Shown in pieces: positions 16,112-24,123 of a stretch of 43,059 nt of DNA (positions are counted from its first letter, which is position 1; each line of letters begins with the position of its first letter). The stretch is from an uncultured Oscillospiraceae bacterium. Its GTDB lineage: Bacteria; Bacillota; Clostridia; Oscillospirales; Oscillospiraceae. The notes beneath the pieces are model-generated. The model made no database searches. It saw only the letters and a program-made list of their open reading frames with translations, and was not told the origin of the DNA. The position numbers were made by a program, and so were the translations under genes. The stretch spans positions 1 through 43,059 of the forward strand of contig CATLHC010000019.1 of NCBI GenBank assembly GCA_949948775.1, read 5' to 3'.

Positions 16112-18490
16112 TCAGCGTATCCCCACGGCGTCCCCCCGCAGGGTGACGGTGACGGCTCCCTCCAGGTCGGTGCGGTGGATCTCGGAGCCGATGGCGTCCA
16201 GCCGGTCCAGCGTCTCCTGGGCGGGGTGGCCGTAGGAGTTGTTGGCCCCGGCGGAGATGACGGCGATCTCCGGGGCGGTGGCCCGGAGGAATTCCTCGCA
16301 GCTGGAATTTTTGGAGCCGTGATGGCCCACCAACAGCACCTCGACGTCGGGGATGGGGCAGTATTTCACCAGCATTTTCTCCACAAAGGCGTCCGCGTCC
16401 CCGGTGATGAGCACGTCAAAATCCTGGTAAGTATACAAAATAAACTGCCCGGATTCGTTGGATGTGCCCCCGCCCAGGGGCGGGAACAGGGTTAGGACTC
16501 CGTCGCCCAGGGTGAGCGTTTGCGCATTTTCCACCACAATGACCTCTGCGCCCTCCTGTTTCGCCAGCTCCATCACCCGGCGGGTGTCCTCGGGGTCGGT
16601 ATCCCCGCCGGGGATGGCGACCTTGTCCACCTTCATGCGATAGAACAGCTGCTCCACTCCGTTGAAGTGGTCGCTGTCGAAGTGGGTTAGGGCCAGCACA
16701 TCCAGCCGGGTGCGGCCCATGGCGGCGAAATAGTCGGCGGCGGTGTCGCCCGCGCTCCGGGAACTGCTGCCGCCGCAGTCCACCAGCACCGCCCGCCCCT
16801 CGGACAGCAGGGCGGTGGAGGAGCCCTGTCCCACGTCCAGCGCCGTGACGGTGAGGTCGGCGGTCTCCACCTCCAGCCGCCCCAGCCCGATGGCGGCGCA
16901 CAGCAGCACAGCCAGCGCGGCCGCTGAGGTCAAAGGCTGTTTGGGCCGCTCCCGGCCCAAAAACGCGGCAAGCAGGGCCAAATACACCGCCGCCAGCCAG
17001 ATGAGGCAGTACCGGCTGTCGGTGCTGAGGGAGGCGAAGGGGAACCTGCCCAGCAGCAGCGTCACCCACCGGGCGTAATGCCCCAGCAAACCGGCCACAG
17101 TTCCTAAAAGAGCGGCTGGCGCCGGCAGGAAAATGGCCAGAGTGCCCAATCCCAGCGCGCACATCATCAGCAGGCTCAGCGCCCACAGCCCCAGCACGCC
17201 GGACAGCGGACCCAGCAGCACAATCTGCCCGAAGTACAGCGCGATCAGCGGCACCGTGAACAGCATAGCGCCCAGGGAGGCGGACACGCTGTTCAGCGCC
17301 GTCCGGCCCGCCTTCCACAGTGCCAGCCTGAGCCGCTGTTCCTTGGGCGGCTGCTTTTTCTTCCAGGGCTTGACCATCCACTGGAACAGCGGGCGGGTGA
17401 TGAGCAAAATGCCTGCCACCGAGGCGAAGGAGAGCTGAAGCCCCACGCTTGCGGCGGCAAAGGGGTTTTGGACCAGCAGCACCAGCAGGGCCAGCCCCAG
17501 CGCGGAGGGCGCGTCCTCCTCCCGCTGGGCGATGGGCGCGGCCAGCAGGGTGCTTTGCATGATGACCGCCCGGAAGGCCGACGGGGTCCCGCCCGCCATG
17601 AGGGCGTAAAACACCAGCAGGGGCGCCATGACCAGCGCGATCTTCCTCCGGCGGCCGAACAGGGCCAGCGCCATCTGCACTAGAAAGCTGATGTGCAGGC
17701 CGGACACCACCAGCCCGTGCATCAGCCCCGCCCGGTTAAAGGCGGAGTAGAGGGTGTCGTCCAGCCCGGACTTGTCCCCCAGGGTGACCGCGGCGGCAAT
17801 GGGCGCGGCGGTCTCGTCAAGGGCGGCGTAAATTCCCTCCTGGAGCTTTCGGGCGCACACCGCCGGCCAGTGCCGGACAGGGACGCGCTCTACGGGATCA
17901 ATTTCCGGCTCGTCATTGCAGTAGGCCAGCAGGTACACGCCCTTGGCGGTGTAGTAGGTGGTCTCTTCGCCGTAGGCGTGAGTGGAGAGCCGCACCCTAG
18001 CGGTGCAGGCCACCCGGTCGCCGGGCTTCAGCCCGCCCCAGTCCGCCGAGCCGTACACCAGCGCGTCCGGGGCGAAAAAGCCGCCGTCCAGGTGGACGGT
18101 TATGGAGTACCCGCCGATGGAGGTGGGCGCGGGGTAAGAGGCCGCCTCGCCGGAAATAGGCACCTCGTCCCCCACCCATTCCTCCGCCGGAGCGCGGAAC
18201 AGGGCAAAGTAAGCGCTGATCCATCCCAGAGCCAGCACTCCGCCCAGGCACAGGGCCAGGCCGCGCCGGGACAGCTGATACAGCGTATACCGGGACAGCG
18301 GCCCCTTGTCCTTAGGACGGCGCAGAAGGATGGGATGTTCGTTTTCCCGGAGCCGGGTCCTCCACCACATCGCCAGCATAAGCCCCAGCAAAACAAAAAC
18401 CGCCGCCAGGGGTACAGCGCTGATTTTCCCATAGCATGCCCACAGGCAGGCGGCGGCAAAGCCGGCAGAAAGCCAGGCCAGTTTCCGCAT
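16112..18490 (-). CDS. comEC: ComEC/Rec2-type DNA channel protein
   Basis: A 792-residue inner-membrane protein that carries single-stranded DNA across the membrane during transformation. The N-terminus has hydrophobic helices and an OB-like region. The central competence domain (about 230-520) has many membrane segments, including GLMHGLVVSGLHISFLVQ. The C-terminal metallo-beta-lactamase domain (about 540-790) has LTHFDSDHFNGVEQ and GHHGSKNSS. All three regions of full-length ComEC are present and intact. GAGAGGGGGG precedes the ATG, and a promoter lies just upstream. Other com genes are not in the window, so active transformation cannot be claimed. Confidence 0.95.
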   Translation of the reverse strand: MRKLAWLSAGFAAACLWACYGKISAVPLAAVFVLLGLMLAMWWRTRLRENEHPILLRRPKDKGPLSRYTLYQLSRRGLALCLGGVLALGWISAYFALFRAPAEEWVGDEVPISGEAASYPAPTSIGGYSITVHLDGGFFAPDALVYGSADWGGLKPGDRVACTARVRLSTHAYGEETTYYTAKGVYLLAYCNDEPEIDPVERVPVRHWPAVCARKLQEGIYAALDETAAPIAAAVTLGDKSGLDDTLYSAFNRAGLMHGLVVSGLHISFLVQMALALFGRRRKIALVMAPLLVFYALMAGGTPSAFRAVIMQSTLLAAPIAQREEDAPSALGLALLVLLVQNPFAAASVGLQLSFASVAGILLITRPLFQWMVKPWKKKQPPKEQRLRLALWKAGRTALNSVSASLGAMLFTVPLIALYFGQIVLLGPLSGVLGLWALSLLMMCALGLGTLAIFLPAPAALLGTVAGLLGHYARWVTLLLGRFPFASLSTDSRYCLIWLAAVYLALLAAFLGRERPKQPLTSAAALAVLLCAAIGLGRLEVETADLTVTALDVGQGSSTALLSEGRAVLVDCGGSSSRSAGDTAADYFAAMGRTRLDVLALTHFDSDHFNGVEQLFYRMKVDKVAIPGGDTDPEDTRRVMELAKQEGAEVIVVENAQTLTLGDGVLTLFPPLGGGTSNESGQFILYTYQDFDVLITGDADAFVEKMLVKYCPIPDVEVLLVGHHGSKNSSCEEFLRATAPEIAVISAGANNSYGHPAQETLDRLDAIGSEIHRTDLEGAVTVTLRGDAVGIR

Positions 18491-18521
18491 ACCGCCGCCC
18501 CCCTCTCAAAAAGCTCTCTCT

Positions 18522-18550
18522 ATTTTATCCGCAAAACCGGGACAAGTCAA
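18522..18550 (-). promoter_or_regulatory. Promoter of comEC-holA-rnmV
   Basis: On the minus strand TTGACT (18550-18545), a 17-base spacer and TAAAAT (18527-18522) lie about 32 bases upstream of the comEC start. Confidence 0.75.
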
Positions 18551-18577
18551 CGTGCGGGAGAAAAATGCCGGTAGGGC

Positions 18578-18606
18578 TTGCCATCCGGGCCCAGGTCTGG
18601 TATGCT
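18578..18606 (+). promoter_or_regulatory. Promoter of the HAD hydrolase gene
   Basis: TTGCCA (18578-18583), a 17-base spacer and TATGCT (18601-18606) lie 26 bases upstream of the start codon. Confidence 0.65.
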
Positions 18607-18632
18607 GGAAGAACCCGTAAGGAGCTGATTTG

Positions 18633-19265
18633 ATGTACATATTTGACCTGGATGGCACTATCACCGACACCAACGGCCTGTGGGCGGAGGTGGACCGAGA
18701 ATTCCTGGCCCGCCGGGGGCTGATGAACACGCCGGAATATGAGCGGGTAGTGTCCTGCTCTATCTATCCCATCGCGGCCCAATTCACCAGGGAATACTAT
18801 CACCTGCCTGATGCTCCGGAGGACATCATGGCGGAATGGGACGCTCTGGCCGACCGTCATTACCGGGAGCTGGTCCCGCTGAAGCCGGGGGCGGAGGCAT
18901 TTCTCCGCCAGTGCAGGGCCGAGGGCCGCCCCATGTCCATGTTCACCGCCTGCCGGCCCTCCCTGTGCGACGCCGCCCTGGAGCGGTTTGGCCTGCGGGA
19001 GCTGTTTGACCGCGTTATCTATGCCGAGGAAATCGGCCTGGAAAAGCGGAACCCTCAGTGCTTTGTGGAGCTGAGCCGCCGCCTGGGTGTGCCGCCGGAG
19101 GACTGCGTTTTGTTCGACGACAGCCCGGACAACTGTGCCACCGCCGCGAAGGCCGGAATGGAGGCGGTGGGGGTGTACGACGCCTATTACGCCGCCCGCC
19201 AGGATGAGCTGAGATCAGTGTGCCACAGATACATCCGCTCCTTTGAGGAGCTGCTGGCAAAATAA
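18633..19265 (+). CDS. HAD-superfamily phosphatase
   Basis: A 210-residue haloacid-dehalogenase-type hydrolase of the phosphoglycolate phosphatase-like group. Motif I is FDLDGTITDTN at the N-terminus. Motif II is the Thr of MFTACRP near residue 107. Motif III is the Lys in LEKRNPQ. Motif IV is LFDDSPDNC near residue 162. A helical cap lies between motifs I and II. The substrate cannot be predicted. The ATG at 18633 has AAGGAG eight bases upstream; the preceding TTG is an unlikely start. It is followed by the ferritin-like gene on the same strand. Confidence 0.9.
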   Translation: MYIFDLDGTITDTNGLWAEVDREFLARRGLMNTPEYERVVSCSIYPIAAQFTREYYHLPDAPEDIMAEWDALADRHYRELVPLKPGAEAFLRQCRAEGRPMSMFTACRPSLCDAALERFGLRELFDRVIYAEEIGLEKRNPQCFVELSRRLGVPPEDCVLFDDSPDNCATAAKAGMEAVGVYDAYYAARQDELRSVCHRYIRSFEELLAK

Positions 19266-19322
19266 TTTCATTGGCAAAACCCTCCCCAGCCTCATAGAAT
19301 GTGGGGCAAAGGAGGTGTGAAC

Positions 19323-20177
19323 ATGGAAGAAATGATCCCATGCTCGGTGAAGGACCAGGAGGTGTTCCGCCGGGTGTGGCAGCGGGTGATGGAGGGCCGG
19401 GACCAGACGAACTGCCCCGTCCAGCCCGGCATCCCCGGCGGCTGGGAGGGCGATCTGCCCTGTGACTGCCTGAAGGCGCTGATTCACGAACAGGGAGCGG
19501 GTATTCCCTCGGAGTGTGAACACCAGGAGGCGCCGGCCCGGCCTGTGGAACCCCGGCCACCCGAAGAGTGGTCGGCGCCGGCCATGGAAGCGGCGGAGGA
19601 ACAGCCCATGGAGGCGGAGCCGTCCGTCCAGAACGTCCAGTCCGGCTGGCAGAGCGCTGAGGAGTCCCCGGCCACGGAGCCGCCCTGCCCGGACGGCGCG
19701 CCGGAGGAGGGCCTGCCCTCGGAAAACGGTCCGGACCGGGGCAGCGACCTTCCCCGGCTATGGGAGGAGCCTCAGTCCAGTGACGACCGCACTGGCCGCC
19801 TGCGCCGTCACGTGATGGACACGCTGGAGGGCTGGCAGTTCTACCGCCATCTGGCCAAGCGGACCCGGGGGACGGATGCCCGGCTGCTCAACAGTATGGC
19901 GGCGGAGCAGCACAAGGAAGCCCGAAAGCTGGCGGCGGCCTATTTTCTGCTGACGGGGCTGCGCTACTGGCCTACCGAGCTGCTGGGCGCCCCGGCCATC
20001 CCGTCCTACTGGGGGGCGCTGCGGGCCCGGCATCAGGTGGAGCAGCGGCAGGAGAATGCCTACCACCTGGCCGCAGACGACTGGGAGGACCCGGATCTGC
20101 TGGCGCTGTACACGGTGCTCACTGAGGGCTGTCAGCGCCGGTGCCGGCAGCTGCGCGGCCTGCTGGAGCAGGGATAA
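19323..20177 (+). CDS. Ferritin-like-fold protein with Pro/Glu-rich linker
   Basis: A 284-residue protein with three parts. An N-terminal segment (about 1-60) carries CPVQPGIPGGW and LPCDCLKALIHEQ. A long, low-complexity linker rich in Pro, Glu and Ala follows (about 60-160). The C-terminal helical domain (about 165-284) resembles a rubrerythrin/ferritin-like four-helix bundle, with LEGWQFYRHLAKRTRG and SMAAEQHKEARKLAAAYFLLTG, the latter close to the usual D/E-x-x-H helix. Not all di-iron ligands are evident, so metal binding is uncertain. AGGAGGT lies six bases before the ATG. The function is unknown. Confidence 0.7.
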   Translation: MEEMIPCSVKDQEVFRRVWQRVMEGRDQTNCPVQPGIPGGWEGDLPCDCLKALIHEQGAGIPSECEHQEAPARPVEPRPPEEWSAPAMEAAEEQPMEAEPSVQNVQSGWQSAEESPATEPPCPDGAPEEGLPSENGPDRGSDLPRLWEEPQSSDDRTGRLRRHVMDTLEGWQFYRHLAKRTRGTDARLLNSMAAEQHKEARKLAAAYFLLTGLRYWPTELLGAPAIPSYWGALRARHQVEQRQENAYHLAADDWEDPDLLALYTVLTEGCQRRCRQLRGLLEQG

Positions 20178-20230
20178 CGCCCGGCTTATACTTAGCCCTA
20201 TACTTTTTCGGCGCCTTCTGATATAATAAG

Positions 20231-20258
20231 GCCACCCGTTTTCTGGCGGGTGGCTTTA
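20231..20258 (+). terminator. Intrinsic terminator before pcrA
   Basis: GCCACCCG (20231-20238) pairs with CGGGTGGC (20247-20254), followed by TTTATT. A TATAAT at 20222-20227 lies just before it but has no recognisable -35 box, so I do not call a promoter. Confidence 0.75.
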
Positions 20259-20295
20259 TTGCGCCCTTGATTACCATAGATAAGGATTGATAACC

Positions 20296-22776
20296 ATGCT
20301 GACACAGCAGCAGGAGCTGGAATTCTGCCGCCTCCGCCGGGAGGTCATCGGCCAAAACTACCAAAACCTCAACCCCGAGCAGCGCAAGGCCGTGCTGGCT
20401 ACGGAAGGGCCGCTGCTGCTGCTGGCGGGGGCGGGTTCGGGCAAGACCACGGTGCTCATCCATCGGGTGGCAAACTTGATCCGCTACGGCCGGGGGTCCG
20501 ATTCCCTGGAGGTGCCCGAGTGGGTGACCGAGGACGATCTGGCGTTCCTGGAGAGCTACGCCGCCAACCCCGCCAAGGAGGGCCGCCTCCAGGCCGACCG
20601 CCTGTGCGCCCTGGAGCCCGCCGCCCCCTGGACCATCATCGCCATCACCTTCACCAACAAGGCCGCCGGGGAGCTGAAGGACCGGCTGGAGAAGATGCTG
20701 GGCGGCTCCGCCCGGGACGTGTGGGCGTCCACCTTCCACTCCGCCTGCGTGCGCATCCTGCGCCGGGACATTGAGAAGCTGGGCTTCCCCTCCTCCTTCA
20801 CCATCTACGACACCGACGACTCCCAGCGGGTGATGAAGGACTGCATCAGGGAGTTGAACTTTGACGACAAGCAGTTTCCCGTCCGCTCCGTGCTGGGGGC
20901 CATCTCCCGGGCCAAGGACAAGCTCCAGCTGGCCCGGGACTTCACCGAGGAATGCGAGCAGTCCAACGACTACCGCCTGCAAAAAATCGCCAAGCTGTAC
21001 GCCGCCTACGAGAAGCGGCTGTGGGAGGCCGGAGCGCTGGACTTTGACGACATCATTCTGCACACCGTCCGTCTATTCCAGCAGCATGATGACGTTTTGC
21101 AATATTATCAAAAAAAATTCCGTTATGTACTCATCGACGAGTACCAGGACACCAACAATCTCCAATACCTCCTGGCCTCTCTGCTGGCCGGAGGGCGGGA
21201 GAACATCTGCGTGGTGGGGGACGACGACCAGTCCATCTACCGCTTCCGGGGGGCCACCATCGAAAATATCCTCTCCTTCGAGGACCAGTACAAGGGCTGC
21301 CGCACCATCCGCCTGGAGCAGAATTACCGCTCTACCAAGAACATCCTGGACGCGGCCAACGCCGTCATCCGCCACAACCAGGGCCGCAAGGGCAAGGAGC
21401 TGTGGACGGCGGGCGCGGAGGGAGATAAGGTGACCCTCTACACCGCCATGAACGAGAATGACGAGGCCCGCTTCGTGGCCGACAAGCTCATGCTGGATTT
21501 CCACAACGGCGTCAAGTGGAACACCCACGCCGTGCTCTACCGCATGAACGCCCAGTCCAACCAGCTGGAGGTGGCCTTCAAGCGCAGCGGCATCCCCTAC
21601 CGGGTCATCGGCGGCACCCGGTTCTTCGACCGGGCGGAGGTCAAGGACATGCTGGCCTACCTCTGCGCCATCCAAAACCACGCCGACGACCTGCGCCTGA
21701 CCCGCATCATCAACAACCCGCCCCGGGGCATCGGAGGCACCACGGTGGAGCGGGCCAGAAACCTGGCCGGGTCGCTGGGGCTGTCCTTGTGGGAGGTGAT
21801 CTCCAACGCCGGGGCGTACCCCGAGCTGCAAAAGCCCGCCAAGAAACTGGGGGAGTTCGTAAAGCTGATGGAGGACCTGACCGCCCTGTCCCAGACCATG
21901 GACCTGGAGAACTTCTACGAGGAGGTGGCGGCCCGGACGGGCTACGCCGACATGCTTCGGGCGAAAAACGACGTAGAAAGCCGTACCCGCCTGGAAAACG
22001 TGCGGGAGCTGCTGACCTCCATCAAGGGCTACATGGAAAACGCGGAGGGAGCGCCCACGCTGGCGGGCTTTTTGGACGAGATCGCCCTGTACACCGACCT
22101 GGACAGCCACGACCCCAATGAGGACGCGGTGGTGATGATGACCATGCACTCCGCCAAGGGGCTGGAGTTCCCCACGGTGTTCGTGGTGGGCATGGAGGAG
22201 GGCATCTTCCCCGGCATCCGGGCCATTGGCGAGATGGAGGAGATGGAGGAGGAGCGGCGGCTGTGCTACGTGGCCATGACGCGGGCCAAGGAGCGGCTGT
22301 ACCTGACCTGCGCGGGCCAGCGGATGCTGTTCGGGCGAACCAGCAATAACCGTCCCTCCCGGTTCGCCGGGGAGATTCCGGCGGAGCTGCTGGAGCAGTC
22401 GGGCCGCTCCTATCTGGACCCCGCCCCCGCAGGGGACGGTTGGGACGACTTCGACCAGACGCCCCAGGTGTCCACCTACCGGGACCCCTACCGTCCCGCC
22501 TACGGCGGCGGAGAGCGGCGCTCCACCTACACACCCGGTCGTCAGCAGAAATCCGCCTCCCGGCCTGTGTTTCAGTCCGCTGTAACGTCCACGTCCTCCG
22601 CCTGTCTGCCGGAGTATCAGAAGGGAGACATGCTGGAGCACAAGGCGTTTGGCCGGGGCATGGTGCTGTCGGCCCAGAAGTCCGGCGGTGATGTACTGCT
22701 GGAGATTGCCTTTGATGGCGTGGGCACCAAGCGCCTGCTCCTGAAATACACCGCCCACCTGATGAAGAAGCTGTAG
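20296..22776 (+). CDS. pcrA: ATP-dependent DNA helicase PcrA/UvrD
   Basis: An 826-residue superfamily 1A helicase used in repair and in removing proteins from DNA. Motifs in order: Walker A LLLAGAGSGKTTVL (residues 41-54), Ia AITFTNKAAGELKDR, II LIDEYQDTN, III VVGDDDQSIYRFRGA, IV RLEQNYRST, V MTMHSAKGLEFPTVFVVGME, VI VAMTRAKERLYL. The C-terminal Tudor-like region (YQKGDMLEHKAFGRGMVLS) that contacts RNA polymerase in PcrA is present. An extra stretch of about 42 residues (about 64-108) sits between Walker A and Ia. The ATG at 20296 was preferred over a TTG three codons earlier. Confidence 0.95.
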   Translation: MLTQQQELEFCRLRREVIGQNYQNLNPEQRKAVLATEGPLLLLAGAGSGKTTVLIHRVANLIRYGRGSDSLEVPEWVTEDDLAFLESYAANPAKEGRLQADRLCALEPAAPWTIIAITFTNKAAGELKDRLEKMLGGSARDVWASTFHSACVRILRRDIEKLGFPSSFTIYDTDDSQRVMKDCIRELNFDDKQFPVRSVLGAISRAKDKLQLARDFTEECEQSNDYRLQKIAKLYAAYEKRLWEAGALDFDDIILHTVRLFQQHDDVLQYYQKKFRYVLIDEYQDTNNLQYLLASLLAGGRENICVVGDDDQSIYRFRGATIENILSFEDQYKGCRTIRLEQNYRSTKNILDAANAVIRHNQGRKGKELWTAGAEGDKVTLYTAMNENDEARFVADKLMLDFHNGVKWNTHAVLYRMNAQSNQLEVAFKRSGIPYRVIGGTRFFDRAEVKDMLAYLCAIQNHADDLRLTRIINNPPRGIGGTTVERARNLAGSLGLSLWEVISNAGAYPELQKPAKKLGEFVKLMEDLTALSQTMDLENFYEEVAARTGYADMLRAKNDVESRTRLENVRELLTSIKGYMENAEGAPTLAGFLDEIALYTDLDSHDPNEDAVVMMTMHSAKGLEFPTVFVVGMEEGIFPGIRAIGEMEEMEEERRLCYVAMTRAKERLYLTCAGQRMLFGRTSNNRPSRFAGEIPAELLEQSGRSYLDPAPAGDGWDDFDQTPQVSTYRDPYRPAYGGGERRSTYTPGRQQKSASRPVFQSAVTSTSSACLPEYQKGDMLEHKAFGRGMVLSAQKSGGDVLLEIAFDGVGTKRLLLKYTAHLMKKL

Positions 22777-22868
22777 TTCCTTTTTCTTGTAAGAAAAAGG
22801 AACCGAAAAAGAACTTTTTGTCCGTTACCTGCGCGGGCGGTCATCGGACCGGTTTCACTCGACAACGA
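22776..22868 (+). repeat. Stop-flush hairpin repeat, copy 5 (after pcrA)
   Basis: The 13-bp stem GTTCCTTTTTCTT (22776-22788) with 22791-22803 starts on the last base of the pcrA stop codon. The tail CGAAAAAGAACTTTTTG follows, then a GC hairpin and the end block TTTCACTCGACAACGAA, matching copy 1. The outer pairs (GTTCC/GGAAC) differ from the other copies but stay paired. Confidence 0.75.
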
Positions 22869-22881
22869 AAGCAGAGCTGCA

Positions 22882-22911
22882 AAAAAGGACTGCCATCCGG
22901 CAGTCCTTTTT
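22882..22911. terminator. Bidirectional terminator between pcrA and the cobalamin operon
   Basis: AAAAAGGACTGCC (22882-22894) pairs with GGCAGTCCTTTTT (22899-22911), a 13-bp stem with a four-base loop and T runs on both strands. Confidence 0.92.
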
Positions 22912-22915
22912 CATC

Positions 22916-23446
22916 TCAAAACTCCACGCCCTGCCGGGCGGGCACCCCTTTTTCAAAGGGGTGGCGATGGCATTTCATCTCGGTGAGGTAGTCTGCGGCC
23001 TCCCGCATCCATTCCGGAGGGTTCCGGCCTGTGAGCGCCACCTCCCGGCCCTTTGTCAGTTCCAGCACTGCCTTTTGCAGCAGCTCCCGGTCCACCAGCC
23101 CGGTCTGCCACGCCGAACATGCCTCGTCCAGCACCAGCAGGCCGCATTCGCACGCCAGCGCTTGGCGCAGGTTTTCCGTCTGCAGGGCGCGGGTTTTCGT
23201 TTTTTCCTCCTCGCTCATCTGGAAGGAGAACTTCGTCCCCGCCTTTCCCCGGAAAATCTGCGCGCCCAGGGAGCGCAAAAGGGGAATTTCTCCGCTCTGC
23301 CTGCCCTTGAGGAACTGGACGATGACCACCCTCCGCCCCGCGCCCAGAGTCCGCAGGGCCAGCCCCATGGCCGCCGTGGTCTTGCCCTTGCCCTCGCCGC
23401 AGTAGAGGTGGACCAGGCCCTGTTCCATGTGCTTCTCCTCCGTCAT
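22916..23446 (-). CDS. cobO: Corrinoid adenosyltransferase, CobA/CobO type
   Basis: A 176-residue P-loop enzyme that attaches the 5'-deoxyadenosyl group from ATP to reduced cobalt in cobyrinic acid diamide or cobinamide. The N-terminal LVHLYCGEGKGKTTAAMGLA holds the unusual Walker A of this family, followed by VVIVQFLKG. LVLDEACSAW and the C-terminal ALTGRNPPEWMREAADYLTEMK also match. The ATG at 23446 overlaps the cbiC stop as ATGA and has AGGAG eight bases upstream; an internal ATG six codons later is possible. It is the last gene of the cobalamin operon. Confidence 0.93.
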   Translation of the reverse strand: MTEEKHMEQGLVHLYCGEGKGKTTAAMGLALRTLGAGRRVVIVQFLKGRQSGEIPLLRSLGAQIFRGKAGTKFSFQMSEEEKTKTRALQTENLRQALACECGLLVLDEACSAWQTGLVDRELLQKAVLELTKGREVALTGRNPPEWMREAADYLTEMKCHRHPFEKGVPARQGVEF

Positions 23447-24123
23447 TTCAACCGCTCCTGGCGCTTGGCCGGGTCCACGGCGTCCAGCGCCGTGTACAAA
23501 ATGGCGTTGCAGATGGCGGCGGCCACGTTGCTGCCCCCCTTGCGGCCCATGGCAGCGATGCAGGGGACGTCATACCGCCGGCAGACCTCAAATACCCGCC
23601 GCTTGCTCTCCACCACGTTGACGAACCCCACGGGGACGCCCACCACCAGAGCGGGGCGCAGGCCGTTTTCGATCAGCTCGCAGATCTTCAGCAGGGCGGT
23701 GGGCGCGTTGCCCACCGCCAGCACAGCGCTGGGGTACTCCTTTGCCGCCTTCTCCATGCACGCCACCGCACGGGTGGTCGCCCGTGCCTTGGCCGCCTGG
23801 GCCACATCGGGGTCGGCCATGAAGCAGTGGACCTCTCCCCCCAGCTTGGACAGCGCCGCCTTGCTGACGCCGGATTTCGCCATGTTGGTATCGGTCACCA
23901 CCACGGCCCCGGCGCGGAACGCCTCCGCCGCCCTTTCCACCGCGCCGTTGGTAAAGCGCAGGCTTTCGGCGTAGTCAAAGTCCGCCGTGGTGTGGATCAC
24001 CCGCTTCACCACCGCCTCTGTCTCCGGCTCCAGCGTGACGCCCAGCTGTTCCAGCTCCTCGCCGATGATCCGCATGCTCTCCCGCTCGATGTCCGAGGGC
24101 AGCTTGTACACGTCCTGTCCCAT
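23443..24123 (-). CDS. cbiC: Cobalt-precorrin-8 methylmutase
   Basis: A 226-residue CbiC/CobH enzyme that moves the C-11 methyl group to C-12, giving cobyrinic acid. Family marks are ESMRIIGEEL near the N-terminus, the catalytic-histidine region VIHTTADFDYAESL, AVVVTDTNMAKSG, AVGNAPTALLKI and VGVPVGFVNVVESK. The length is normal. It starts directly after the cbiP stop codon with no gap, and overlaps cobO by four bases. Confidence 0.96.
   Translation of the reverse strand: MGQDVYKLPSDIERESMRIIGEELEQLGVTLEPETEAVVKRVIHTTADFDYAESLRFTNGAVERAAEAFRAGAVVVTDTNMAKSGVSKAALSKLGGEVHCFMADPDVAQAAKARATTRAVACMEKAAKEYPSAVLAVGNAPTALLKICELIENGLRPALVVGVPVGFVNVVESKRRVFEVCRRYDVPCIAAMGRKGGSNVAAAICNAILYTALDAVDPAKRQERLK

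Noticed and set aside
21073..22758. Minus-strand frame of 561 residues
   Set aside because: It is antisense to pcrA, whose helicase motifs are intact on the plus strand.
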